The notes under the pieces are model-generated. The model ran no database searches, was not told where the DNA came from, and saw only the letters and a program-made list of their open reading frames with translations. Positions 7,357 through 16,539 of a stretch of DNA of 19,136 bases are shown here, in pieces (positions within the stretch are counted from its first letter, which is position 1; the number at the start of each line of letters is the position of its first letter). The position numbers and the translations under genes are program-made. This DNA comes from Thermaceae bacterium (lineage in GTDB: Bacteria > Deinococcota > Deinococci > Deinococcales > Marinithermaceae): contig JALVVO010000013.1 of assembly GCA_027023345.1 (NCBI GenBank), positions 1-19,136 of the forward strand, given 5' to 3'.

Positions 7357-7689
7357 GTGGATCCGATCGCGGGACCCTGGTTCATCCTCGAGGACGAAAA
7401 ACGGCCCGGCGAACACCTCACCCTGACCGCCGGGGAGACGAAGTACGCGCTCGTCTGGACCAAGGAGGCCCTTGCCGCCGAGTTCGTGGTAGCAAACCCG
7501 GCGGCAAAGGGCCTTGCCCCCGCCCGGCTCGACACCCGCGAGCTTAAGGCGACCTTCCTCGAGGCCGCCCGGCGGCTCGGGGCGAGCCACGTCCTCTTCG
7601 ACTACCTGCCCGGGATGCACCGGGCGCGGGCGGCGAGCGTCGAGGCCTTAGCGCAGGCCCTCGATCAGAAGGGGGTTTCACCAGACTAG
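7357..7689 (+). CDS. Hypothetical small alpha/beta protein
   Basis: Not assigned. The 110-residue product is soluble and has host-like base composition. It has a strand-rich start (GPWFILEDEKRP, KYALVWTKEALAAEFV) and then helices and a strand (ATFLEAARRLGASHVLFDYLPG), ending in a helix rich in Ala. The arrangement vaguely recalls SseB-like domains, but no diagnostic motif supports that. GTG at 7357 is the only sensible start; it has no ribosome-binding site but a TANNNT box 6 nt upstream, so it is probably leaderless. It lies alone between the dodecin terminator and the convergent AbrB-like gene. Confidence 0.6.
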   Translation: MDPIAGPWFILEDEKRPGEHLTLTAGETKYALVWTKEALAAEFVVANPAAKGLAPARLDTRELKATFLEAARRLGASHVLFDYLPGMHRARAASVEALAQALDQKGVSPD

Positions 7690-7743
7690 CACCGCCCACG
7701 AGGGGCGCCCTGCCTGTCCTTCTCTGATAACGGGCGGACCGCA

Positions 7744-8006
7744 TCAGAGGACGTCTTCCCTACCCCGAAGCAAACGGAAAAACGCGGCGGCGTCGTGGCC
7801 GGTGGCCCGGCCGAGCTCGCGAATCGCCTCGGGCTCCTCGGCCTGGAGCTTTTTCAGGAGTTCCCGGAGGGGCGGGCTAGGCGAAGGACGATCCGCCTAC
7901 CTTCCACCCCGACCTCGAGTCGGTCCCCGGGCTTGATCCCAAGCGCTTTTCGCACTTCCAGCGGCAAAGTGATCCGGTATCGGCGGTCAACCTTGACGCG
8001 GGGCAC
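7744..8006 (-). pseudogene. AbrB/SpoVT-type DNA-binding protein, split by a one-base frameshift
   Basis: On the - strand GTG at 8006-8004 opens a 50-residue frame, VKVDRRYRITLPLEVRKALG then IKPGDRLEVGVEGRRIVLRL, a textbook AbrB/MazE/SpoVT swapped-hairpin domain. It ends at TGA (7854-7856) after RPSGNS. Adding a single C in the C run (GGGG on the + strand, 7869-7872) would continue it as LRELLKKLQAEEPEAIRELG and on through GRATGHDAAAFFRLLRGREDVL to a TGA at 7744-7746. That gives an 87-residue protein with a helical tail. The tail frame has no start codon of its own. Either this is a natural frameshift mutation, a programmed shift, or a sequence error. The protein would be a transition-state-type regulator or an antitoxin; no toxin gene is beside it. 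An in-frame TGA upstream makes the GTG the only start. Confidence 0.62.
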
Positions 8007-8020
8007 GCATCCATTCTTTC

Positions 8021-8050
8021 AAAAAGCCGGGCCCGGCGTCCGCCGGGCCC
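8021..8050 (-). terminator. Rho-independent terminator of the fadNAE operon
   Basis: On the - strand a perfect 10-bp GC stem (GGGCCCGGCG / CGCCGGGCCC) with a GA loop is followed by GGCTTTTT. It starts 19 nt after the acyl-CoA dehydrogenase stop. It also separates the operon from the AbrB-like gene downstream. Confidence 0.9.
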
Positions 8051-8068
8051 GTACCCAAGCGGAGCCCC

Positions 8069-9814
8069 TTAGAAGGGGTAGCCCTCGGCCTCGAGCACGG
8101 CCTCGGCCACCTTCTTCTGGATGCCGATCCGGTCCACGGGGTCGTGCTTGGTGAGGCGGCGGGCGGCGCTCATCAGCATGCGGAGGTCGGAGCCCTCCTC
8201 GAGGTAGGGAAGGAGCGCCTGGGCCTCGGTGCTCGCCCGGTCCATGGCCTCGGTGAGGTAGTACTCGGTGGCGAGGAGGGAGAGCTCGTCGCCCCGCTTC
8301 TTCGCCCGCAATAGCGCGCTCTCGGCGGCGAAGGCGGCGATGGCGACGTCGGCGACCCGGAGGAGCACCTCCTCCTCCTTCACGATCTTCTCGCCGAACT
8401 TCTGGGCGGCGATCCCCGCGGTCATGAGGGCGAGCTTTTTGAGGCCCTCCACGTAGCCATAAAGCCGCTCGAACGCGTCCTCGGGGGGCTCGCCGAAGGC
8501 GGGCTCGAGGAGCTCCTCCTGCAGCTTCATCGCCGCCTCGTAGAGGGGGAGCTCGCCCTTGAGGGCGCGCCTGAGCATCATCCCCGGGATCAAAAGGCGG
8601 TTGATCTCGTTCGTGCCCTCGAAGATGCGGTTGATGCGGCTATCGCGGTAGGCCCGCTCCACCGGGTACTCGGCGATGTAGCCGTAGCCGCCGTGGATCT
8701 GGACGGCCTCGTCCACCGCGTAGTCGAGCACCTCGGACCCCAGCACCTTGATGATGCTGGCCTCGACCGCGTACTCCTCGATCGCCCGCACCGCCTGGTC
8801 CTTGCCAAGCCGCTCGATCTCCTCGTCGATCAGGCCCACGGTGCGGTAGGTGGCGCTCTCCGCGGCGTAGGCGTAGATCGCGACCCGAGCGAGCTTTTCC
8901 TTTATGGCGCCGAACTTGGCGATGGGGAGGCCGAACTGCACCCGTTGCTTGGCGTATTTGGCGGCGTCCCGGAGGGCGACCTTGGCCCCGCCCACGGCGC
9001 CGGCGCCGAGCTTGTAGCGGCCCACGTCGAGCACCAAGAAGGCGATCTTGTGGCCCTTCCCGATCTCGCCGACGACGTTCTCGGCGGGGACCTTGACGTC
9101 CTCGAGGATCACCTGCCGGGTCGAGGAGGACTTGATGCCCATCTTGTGCTCCTCGGGCCCGAAGGAGAGCCCCGGGGTGTCCCGCTCGACCAGGAAGGCG
9201 GTGAACTGCTCGCCGTTCACCTTGGCGAAGACGATGAAAAGCTGGGCAAAGCCGGCGTTGGAGATGAACTGCTTGGTGCCGTTTAAGACGTAGAACTTGC
9301 CGTCCTCGATGGGGGTGGCGGTGGCCTTGATGCCGAGCGCGTCGCTACCGGCGCCGGGCTCGGTGAGGGCGTAGGCGGAGATCCACTCGCCACTAGCGAG
9401 CTTTGGTAGGTACTTCCTCTTTTGCTCCTCAGTGCCGAAGTAGACGATCGGGAGCGTGCCGATCCCGGTATGGGCGCCGACGGTGACGGCGAACCCCCCG
9501 GCCTCGGCGAGATTCTCCGCGATCACCGAGGAGACCACCTTGGGGAGCTCGAGCCCCCCGTATTCCTCGGGGATGTCGGGGGCGAGCAAGCCGAGCTCAC
9601 CGGCCTTCTTCATGAGCTTCGGGTTCTCCTCCAGCATCCGCTCCTTGGATTCCTCCATCTCGGGGAGGACCGGAAGCACCTCGCGCTCGACGAAGGTCCG
9701 GGTGGTCTCGGCGATCATGCGGACGGTCTCGTCGAAGTCCTCAGGAGCATAGACCTCCTCCGCGCGCGCGAGGAGGAAGCCGCCGCCCTTCTTCCAAAGG
9801 GGTTTCTCGCTCAT
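8069..9814 (-). CDS. fadE: Acyl-CoA dehydrogenase (FadE-type)
   Basis: FAD-dependent first step of beta-oxidation, acyl-CoA to trans-2-enoyl-CoA, passing electrons to electron-transfer flavoprotein; cytosolic. The 581-residue product has the N-terminal helical domain (about 30-145) and the middle beta domain with the FAD/substrate signature YALTEPGAGSDALG (148-161). The C-terminal helical domain holds VQIHGGYGYIAEYPVERAYRD, and Glu399 in RIFEGTNEINR is at the catalytic-base position. A further helical extension of about 150 residues follows, as in Bacillus FadE (about 594 residues) and unlike short-chain enzymes of about 380. ATG overlaps the thiolase TGA (ATGA), with AGGAGG upstream. It is the last gene of the operon, before a strong terminator. 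Confidence 0.95.
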   Translation of the reverse strand: MSEKPLWKKGGGFLLARAEEVYAPEDFDETVRMIAETTRTFVEREVLPVLPEMEESKERMLEENPKLMKKAGELGLLAPDIPEEYGGLELPKVVSSVIAENLAEAGGFAVTVGAHTGIGTLPIVYFGTEEQKRKYLPKLASGEWISAYALTEPGAGSDALGIKATATPIEDGKFYVLNGTKQFISNAGFAQLFIVFAKVNGEQFTAFLVERDTPGLSFGPEEHKMGIKSSSTRQVILEDVKVPAENVVGEIGKGHKIAFLVLDVGRYKLGAGAVGGAKVALRDAAKYAKQRVQFGLPIAKFGAIKEKLARVAIYAYAAESATYRTVGLIDEEIERLGKDQAVRAIEEYAVEASIIKVLGSEVLDYAVDEAVQIHGGYGYIAEYPVERAYRDSRINRIFEGTNEINRLLIPGMMLRRALKGELPLYEAAMKLQEELLEPAFGEPPEDAFERLYGYVEGLKKLALMTAGIAAQKFGEKIVKEEEVLLRVADVAIAAFAAESALLRAKKRGDELSLLATEYYLTEAMDRASTEAQALLPYLEEGSDLRMLMSAARRLTKHDPVDRIGIQKKVAEAVLEAEGYPF

Positions 9815-11019
9815 TTCCTGCCTCCTTCGGGGTAGACCTCAAAGATCCCGGCGGCCCCCATGCCGCCGCCGATGCACATGGTGACGAGGCCCAGCCCCCC
9901 GCCCCGCCGGCCGAGCTCGTGGACGAGCTGGGTGGTGAGCTTGGCCCCGGTCGCGCCCAGCGGGTGGCCGAGGGCGATGGCGCCGCCGTTGACGTTGGTC
10001 TTCTCCTCGGGCATATTAAGTTCCCGCATCACCGCCAGCACCTGGGCGGCGAAGGCCTCGTTGAACTCGATCAGGTCGAGGTCCGCCATCGTCATCCCGG
10101 CCTTCTTCAGGGCCTTGGGGACCGCGTACACGGGGCCGATGCCCATGACGTCGGGCTCGACGCCGGCGACCTGGAAGGTGAGGAACTTGGCGAGGACGGG
10201 CAGCCCGAGCGCCTCCGCCTTCTCCCGGCTCATCACGACCACCGCCGCCGAGCCGTCGGAGTAGGGCGAGGCGTTCCCGGCGGTGACGGTGCCGCCCTCC
10301 TTGAAGGCGGGGCGTAGCTGGGCGAGCTTTTCCAGCGAGGTGTCGGGGCGAATGGTCTCGTCGCGCTCGAAGTAGACGGTCTCGACCCGCTTCTTCGTGC
10401 CCTTGTAGGTGACCTTCTCGACCGGGATCTTGACGATCTGGCCGTCGAACCTCCCCTCTTCCCAGGCCTTGGCGGCGAGCCGGTGGCTCCTTAGGGCCCA
10501 CTTGTCCTGGTCCTCGCGGCCGATGCCAAACCGCTCGGCGACCCGCTCGGCGGTGTAGCCCATGCCGATGTAGGCGGAGCAGGTGTCCGGGCTCCAGGTG
10601 TCCGGCGTGAGGTCCGGGTGGAGCCGGTAGTGGTAGCCGCTCATCGGCACCTGGCTCATCATCTCCACGCCGCCGGCGAGCACCGCGTCGGCCATCCCGG
10701 TCATCACCGCCTGGGCGGCCATGGCGATGGTCTGCAGGCCGGAGGAGCAGAACCGGTTGATCGTGGCCCCGGGCACCTCCACCGGGAACCTGGCCCGGAG
10801 GAGGGCGAGCCGGGCGATGTTGAGCCCCTGGCTGGCCTCGGGCATGGCGCAGCCCCAGAGCACGTCGTCGAGCTCCTTGGGGTCAAGCCCCACCCGCTCC
10901 ACCGCCGCCCGCATCACCAGGGCGGAGAGGTCCACCGGGTGGACGGTGGCGAGCGCCCCGTTCTTCTTGCCCCGGGCGACCGGGCTCCTTACCGCGCTTA
11001 CGATGACGGCTTCGCGCAT
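9811..11019 (-). CDS. fadA: Acetyl-CoA acyltransferase (3-ketoacyl-CoA thiolase)
   Basis: Thiolytic cleavage of 3-ketoacyl-CoA to acetyl-CoA and a shortened acyl-CoA, the last step of the beta-oxidation cycle. The 402-residue product has all thiolase landmarks: nucleophile Cys91 in NRFCSSGLQ, NEAFAAQ (N-terminal part of the C-terminal domain), His352 in GGAIALGHPLGATGA, and Cys382 in TMCIGGGMGAAG, plus EMMSQVPM. The start ATG follows AGGAGG, which overlaps the fadN stop region; the gap to fadN is 9 nt, and it overlaps fadE by 4 nt. Acetoacetyl-CoA thiolase activity cannot be excluded, but operon context supports degradation. Confidence 0.95.
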   Translation of the reverse strand: MREAVIVSAVRSPVARGKKNGALATVHPVDLSALVMRAAVERVGLDPKELDDVLWGCAMPEASQGLNIARLALLRARFPVEVPGATINRFCSSGLQTIAMAAQAVMTGMADAVLAGGVEMMSQVPMSGYHYRLHPDLTPDTWSPDTCSAYIGMGYTAERVAERFGIGREDQDKWALRSHRLAAKAWEEGRFDGQIVKIPVEKVTYKGTKKRVETVYFERDETIRPDTSLEKLAQLRPAFKEGGTVTAGNASPYSDGSAAVVVMSREKAEALGLPVLAKFLTFQVAGVEPDVMGIGPVYAVPKALKKAGMTMADLDLIEFNEAFAAQVLAVMRELNMPEEKTNVNGGAIALGHPLGATGAKLTTQLVHELGRRGGGLGLVTMCIGGGMGAAGIFEVYPEGGRK

Positions 11020-11028
11020 ACCTGCCTC

Positions 11029-13344
11029 CTAGTTCCGGATCGGCTTGCCGGTCTTGAGGACGGCAAGCACCCGCTCGAGGGTCTTCTTGGTCCCGGCGAG
11101 CTTCAAGAAGGCCTCACGCTCGAGGTCGAGGATCTCCTCCTCGCCCACCTCCCGGGGCGGCCCGTCGCCGCCCGAGAGCACGTAGGCGAGCTCGCTCGCG
11201 ATTCTGACCTCGTGGTCGGTGATCTGCCCCGCCTCCCTGAACTGCCAGATCGCGTACTTCAGGTTGCCGAGGGCCTCCTTGCCGAGCACCCGTACGCGGC
11301 GGTAGCCCCGCACCGGGGGCACGTAGTTCTCGGCGAGATGGAGGACGGTGGCCTTCGCCCGGCTGATGAGCCGGTCACGGTTCATGACGACCTCGTCAGC
11401 GGGCCTCAGGTAGCCGAGCTTCTTGGCCTCGAGGGCGCTCGTCGAGGTCTTGGCCATGGCGATCGTCTCGAAGGCGCGGCGCACGGCGGCGAAGGGATCG
11501 GCCTCGTCAAAGGGGCCGAGCTCCTCGGCGAAGCGGAAGAGCATCTCCTTGGTGCCGCCGCCCGCCGGGATCAGGCCAACGCCGACCTCCACGAGCCCCA
11601 TGTAAAGCTCGGCGTGGGCCACCACCCGGTCGGCGTGGAGCGTGTATTCGGCGCCGCCGCCCAGGGTGAGCCCGGCGGGAGCCACCACCACCGGGAAGGG
11701 GGCGTACCTAAGGCCCATCGTGGCCCGCTGGAAGGTGCGCACGGCGAGGTCGAGCTCGTCCCAGTCGCCCTCCTGGATGAGCATGGCGATCAGGCCCAGG
11801 TTGGCCCCGGCGGAGAAGGTGCGGGGGTCGTCGTTCGCGACCACGAGGCCATTGAGCCCCTCCTTTTCGATATAGCGAAGGGCCCAGTCGGTGAGCGCGA
11901 GCACCCCCTCGCCGATCGCGTTCATCTTGCCCCGGAACTCAAGGAGCAAAACGCCGTCGCCGAGGTCCAAAAGGGCGGCTTCCTTGTTCTCCTTGACCAC
12001 CCGGCCGGCCTCGTGGAGCTCGGCGAGGACGATCTGGCCGGGGACCGGGGGCACCGGGGCGTAGCCGCCCTCGAAAGCGAGGTAGAGCTTCTTGCCGTCC
12101 TCCCGCTTGTAGAAGCTCCCCTCGGCCTTTTTAAGGAGCTCGGGGACCTCCAGGCCGGCCTCCTCGATCAGGCGCTCGGTGACGTCGAGGCCGACGGCGT
12201 CCATCTGCTCGAAGGGCCCCATCTCAAAGCCAAACCCCCAGCGCATGGCCCGGTCCACCGCCACCAGGTCGTAGGCGATCTCGGGGGCACGCTCTAAGGT
12301 GTAGTGGGAGGTGATCGCGAAGAACTTCCGGAGGAAGGGGCCGTAGGGCTCGGGGAGCTCGAGGACCCGTTTCAGGCGTTCGGGCAGGGGCAGGTCCTTG
12401 ATCTCGCCGTAGCCGGGGATTTTGGGCTTTTTGCGGGGGTGGTACTCGAGGGTCTTGGGATCCAGGGCGTAGATCTCCTTGCCCTCTTTCTTGTAGAAGC
12501 CCACCTTGGTCTTCTCGCCGAGCCGCCCCAGCTCGACGAGCTTCTTCACCCAGTCGGGGAGGGCGAAGTCCTCGCCGGTGGCCTCGGCGAGCTCGCCGGC
12601 GACGAAGAGAAGGACGTCGAGGCCGGTGAGGTCGGCGGTGCGGAAGATCGCGCTCTTGGGCCGGCCGGTGAGGGGCCCGAGCAGGGTGTCCACCTCCTCG
12701 ATGGAAAGCCCAAATTCCTCCATGAGCCGCACCGCCTGGACCATGCCAAAAACGCCGAGACGGTTCGCGATGAAGCCGGGGACGTCCTTGGCCCGGACCA
12801 CCCCCTTGCCGAGCACGCGGTCGGCGAAGGCCTCGATCGCCTCGATCGCCCCGGGCTCGGTGGCCTCGCCGGGGATGACCTCGAGGAGGTGCAGGTAGCG
12901 CGGCGGGTTGAAGAAGTGGGTGCCGAGGAAGCGTTTCTTGAACCCCTCGCTCCGCCCCTCGGTGAGCACCTTCATGGGGATCCCCGAGGTGTTCGAGGAG
13001 ACGATCGCGCCGGGCTTTAGGACCCTTTCAAGGCGGGCGAAGAGCTGCCTCTTGGGCTCGGGTTTCTCGATGATCGCCTCGACGACCCAGTCCACGTCTC
13101 CCAGCTTTTCCAGGTCGTCCTCGGTGTTCCCAATCTCGATGAGGCGCGCCCGATCGGGGTCCATGAAGGCCGCGGGGCGCGCCTTCAACGCCCGCTCCAG
13201 GCCCTTCTTCACGATGGCGTTTCGGTCCTCCCCCTCGGCGGGGATGTCGAGGAGGACCACCGGGATCCCGGCGCTGGCGGCGAGGGCGGCGATCCCCGCC
13301 CCCATCGTGCCCGCGCCGACGACGCCGATCTTTCGGATGCGCAT
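11029..13344 (-). CDS. fadN: 3-hydroxyacyl-CoA dehydrogenase / enoyl-CoA hydratase fusion (FadN-type)
   Basis: Bifunctional enzyme for the two middle steps of beta-oxidation: hydration of 2-enoyl-CoA and NAD-dependent oxidation of 3-hydroxyacyl-CoA. The 771-residue product has the dehydrogenase half first: NAD motif GAGTMG (10-15), SSNTSGIP (116-123) and catalytic-type His143 in THFFNPP. It also has KDVPGFIANRLG (186-197). A crotonase domain follows (about 455-650) with the oxyanion part FSAGANL, Glu566 in GGGAEY and Glu586 before GLIPAGGGTKE, both hydratase glutamates present. This order is that of Bacillus FadN (about 789), the reverse of E. coli FadB. ATG 13344 is preferred over GTG 13350 because the latter overlaps the Shine-Dalgarno AAGGAGGT (13356-13349). 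The palindromic operator lies just upstream. Confidence 0.95.
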   Translation of the reverse strand: MRIRKIGVVGAGTMGAGIAALAASAGIPVVLLDIPAEGEDRNAIVKKGLERALKARPAAFMDPDRARLIEIGNTEDDLEKLGDVDWVVEAIIEKPEPKRQLFARLERVLKPGAIVSSNTSGIPMKVLTEGRSEGFKKRFLGTHFFNPPRYLHLLEVIPGEATEPGAIEAIEAFADRVLGKGVVRAKDVPGFIANRLGVFGMVQAVRLMEEFGLSIEEVDTLLGPLTGRPKSAIFRTADLTGLDVLLFVAGELAEATGEDFALPDWVKKLVELGRLGEKTKVGFYKKEGKEIYALDPKTLEYHPRKKPKIPGYGEIKDLPLPERLKRVLELPEPYGPFLRKFFAITSHYTLERAPEIAYDLVAVDRAMRWGFGFEMGPFEQMDAVGLDVTERLIEEAGLEVPELLKKAEGSFYKREDGKKLYLAFEGGYAPVPPVPGQIVLAELHEAGRVVKENKEAALLDLGDGVLLLEFRGKMNAIGEGVLALTDWALRYIEKEGLNGLVVANDDPRTFSAGANLGLIAMLIQEGDWDELDLAVRTFQRATMGLRYAPFPVVVAPAGLTLGGGAEYTLHADRVVAHAELYMGLVEVGVGLIPAGGGTKEMLFRFAEELGPFDEADPFAAVRRAFETIAMAKTSTSALEAKKLGYLRPADEVVMNRDRLISRAKATVLHLAENYVPPVRGYRRVRVLGKEALGNLKYAIWQFREAGQITDHEVRIASELAYVLSGGDGPPREVGEEEILDLEREAFLKLAGTKKTLERVLAVLKTGKPIRN

Positions 13345-13354
13345 CTCCACCTCC

Positions 13355-13386
13355 TTATACCGAGTATAAATTTATACCGCGTAGAG
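13355..13386 (-). promoter_or_regulatory. Two palindromic operator copies in front of fadN
   Basis: Copy A, 13355-13369, is TTATACCGAGTATAA with perfect 6-bp arms around CGA. Copy B, 13372-13386, is TTATACCGCGTAGAG, matching A at 12 of 15 positions. Centres are 17 bp apart. On the - strand the pair contains TATAAA and TATACT, possible -10 boxes, directly before the fadN Shine-Dalgarno, so a bound protein would block fadN transcription. The same motif recurs at 13967-14017. Copy A also encodes the last residues and stop of the Nudix gene. Confidence 0.65.
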
Positions 13387-13933
13387 CCTCGAGGGCAACC
13401 CGGGACCAACCCTCGAGGCGCTCGGCTTCCGCCTCCACCTGGGCGAGGGGCACGAGCTCCCCGGAGAGCTTCTCCGCCTCCCGCGCCACCGGCTTCTGGT
13501 CAGGCTCGACGAGGTAGAGCACCCCCACGTGCACCCGCTCCACCGGGGTGGCGTCGGTGAGAATGAGCCCCAGGCGGCGGACGCGCCTCGCCCTCACCCC
13601 GGCCTCCTCGAAGAGCTCTCGGTAAAGCGCCCAGGTGACGGGCTCGCGGCAGAGGTCCTCGGGGTTCACGTGGCCGCCGACCCCGATCGACTGCCGCCCC
13701 ACCAGGCGCTTTTCGCCCCCCTTGGGTTTTCGCTTCATCCGCCAGACCTTCCCCTCGTAGACGAGCACCGCGTAGGGGATGGGCTGGCGGTAGCGCTCGT
13801 CTTCCTCGATCCTCTCCCGGGGGTAAAACGCCCCCTCCCGGTTGATCCGCTCCCAAAGCGCCTTGCTAAGCGGGAGAGCCCGGCCGGAGGGCGGAGGGAG
13901 GCGGCTTGCTTCGACCGCGTAGACCAGTTCCAC
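13355..13933 (-). CDS. Nudix hydrolase family protein
   Basis: Probable hydrolase of a nucleoside diphosphate linked to another moiety, substrate unknown. The 192-residue product has the catalytic part of the Nudix box, E97-x7-R105-E-L-x-E109-E110-x-G-V. The usual Gly six residues before E97 is Pro; instead GVGGHVNPED lies a little upstream, a looped variant seen in some Nudix subfamilies. The CoA-pyrophosphatase signature is not apparent. GTG 13933 is the likely start; it has no good Shine-Dalgarno. Its last codons (NLYSV) and TAA are part of fadN operator copy A and touch the fadN ribosome site, so it is probably co-transcribed with fadN-fadA-fadE and under the same control. Confidence 0.82.
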   Translation of the reverse strand: MELVYAVEASRLPPPSGRALPLSKALWERINREGAFYPRERIEEDERYRQPIPYAVLVYEGKVWRMKRKPKGGEKRLVGRQSIGVGGHVNPEDLCREPVTWALYRELFEEAGVRARRVRRLGLILTDATPVERVHVGVLYLVEPDQKPVAREAEKLSGELVPLAQVEAEAERLEGWSRVALEALRGINLYSV

Positions 13934-13962
13934 GGGTTCAAGGTACCCCGGGGAAAAAGCGT

Positions 13963-14017
13963 TATACTAGACTCGGTAAAAACTTATACCGAGGCTAAAA
14001 CGCTAGACTCGGTGGCA
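13963..14017. promoter_or_regulatory. Operator/promoter region between the Nudix and fadD genes
   Basis: Three degenerate copies of the fadN operator lie here: 13967-13981 (ctagACTCGGTaaaa, 12/15 to the palindrome), 13984-13998 (TTATACCGAGgcTAA, 13/15) and 14003-14017 (ctagACTCGGTggca, 10/15). Centres are 17 and 19 bp apart. CTAGACTCGGT occurs twice as a direct repeat. A TATACT box (13963-13968) could be the fadD -10 and touches the first copy. The block lies between two divergent start codons (13933 and 14037), so one regulator could control both directions. Confidence 0.6.
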
Positions 14018-14036
14018 AAACCCAAGGAGGTTCACG

Positions 14037-15710
<1,674 letters not shown>

Positions 15711-15719
15711 ACTAGCCCT

Positions 15720-16538
15720 ATGACCGCGCGAGGCCAGATCGCCGTGGGCGGGCTCGGGATCGTGCTCGCCCTCCTCATCGCCTGGGCGGCGGCGGGCATC
15801 CGCATCGTGGACAACCGCCACGTGGGCTGCCGGATCCGCTTCGGGCAGATCCAGACCCGGGAGACCCCGCCCGGGGTCCACTGGGTGATGGTGCCCATCG
15901 AGAGCCTGGCCACGGTGCCGATCCACACCCGGATCCTCGACTACAAGGGGGTCGAGGTCCTGGCCAAGGACGGCCTCCGCATCCACATGGACATCACCGT
16001 GGGCTACAAGATCAAGCCCCAGATGGCCTGCGACGCCTACCTCCAGTACACCGACATCGAGCGCGGCTTGGTCGTCCCCGAGATCCGCTCGGCGCTCAGG
16101 AAAGTGGCCTCGCAGTTCCACTCCACCGAGTACTACGAACGCCGCGCCGAGGTGGACGCGCGGATCGTGATGGCGCTGGAGGAGCTCAAGAACCCCTACT
16201 TCGAGATCGTCCAGGTGAACATCCGCAACGTGGTGCTCCCCGACTCGGTGGTCCAGGCGATCCAGCGGAAGATCGTCGCCAAGCAGGAGGCCGAGCGGAT
16301 GCAGTTCGTGCTGGAGAAGGAGCGAAAAGAAGCCGAGCGCAAGAAGATCGAGGCCCAGGGCATCGCCGAGGCCAACCGCCTGATCGCGGGCTCGCTCACC
16401 GAGAACTACCTCAAGTGGTACCAGATCCAGGCGATCAAGGAGCTCGGCCAGTCGCCTTCCAACACCTTCATGATCGTCCCCTACGACTCGGGCCTCTTCC
16501 CCATCCCCACCTACCCCCTGCCGGGGGCGAAGCGGTAG
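15720..16538 (+). CDS. SPFH/prohibitin-domain membrane protein
   Basis: The 272-residue product has an N-terminal signal-anchor helix (about residues 8-26, GGLGIVLALLIAWAAAG). A prohibitin/band-7 domain follows (about 30-200), with GVHWVMVPIESLATVPIHTRILD and DGLRIHMDITVGYKI. Then comes a charged coiled coil (about 195-225, KQEAERMQFVLEKERKEAERKK). The end is AIKELGQSPSNTFMIVPYDSG, a typical prohibitin tail. Such proteins form ring or cage assemblies at the membrane and often control FtsH-type proteases or membrane microdomains; the partner is unknown here. It begins 10 nt after fadD, with no Shine-Dalgarno but a TANNNT box, and is followed 2 nt later by aroA. It may be read through from fadD or made from its own leaderless mRNA. 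Confidence 0.88.
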   Translation: MTARGQIAVGGLGIVLALLIAWAAAGIRIVDNRHVGCRIRFGQIQTRETPPGVHWVMVPIESLATVPIHTRILDYKGVEVLAKDGLRIHMDITVGYKIKPQMACDAYLQYTDIERGLVVPEIRSALRKVASQFHSTEYYERRAEVDARIVMALEELKNPYFEIVQVNIRNVVLPDSVVQAIQRKIVAKQEAERMQFVLEKERKEAERKKIEAQGIAEANRLIAGSLTENYLKWYQIQAIKELGQSPSNTFMIVPYDSGLFPIPTYPLPGAKR

Positions 16539-16539
16539 G

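Noticed and set aside
7690..7743. Short gap with a GGGCGCCC palindrome
   Set aside because: No loop, no T run and no gene; nothing that stands out from GC-rich background.
10618..12297. 559-residue open frame antisense to fadA and fadN
   Set aside because: It runs across the junction of two clear genes and is rich in His/Gly/Glu/Leu, a typical shadow of high-GC third positions.
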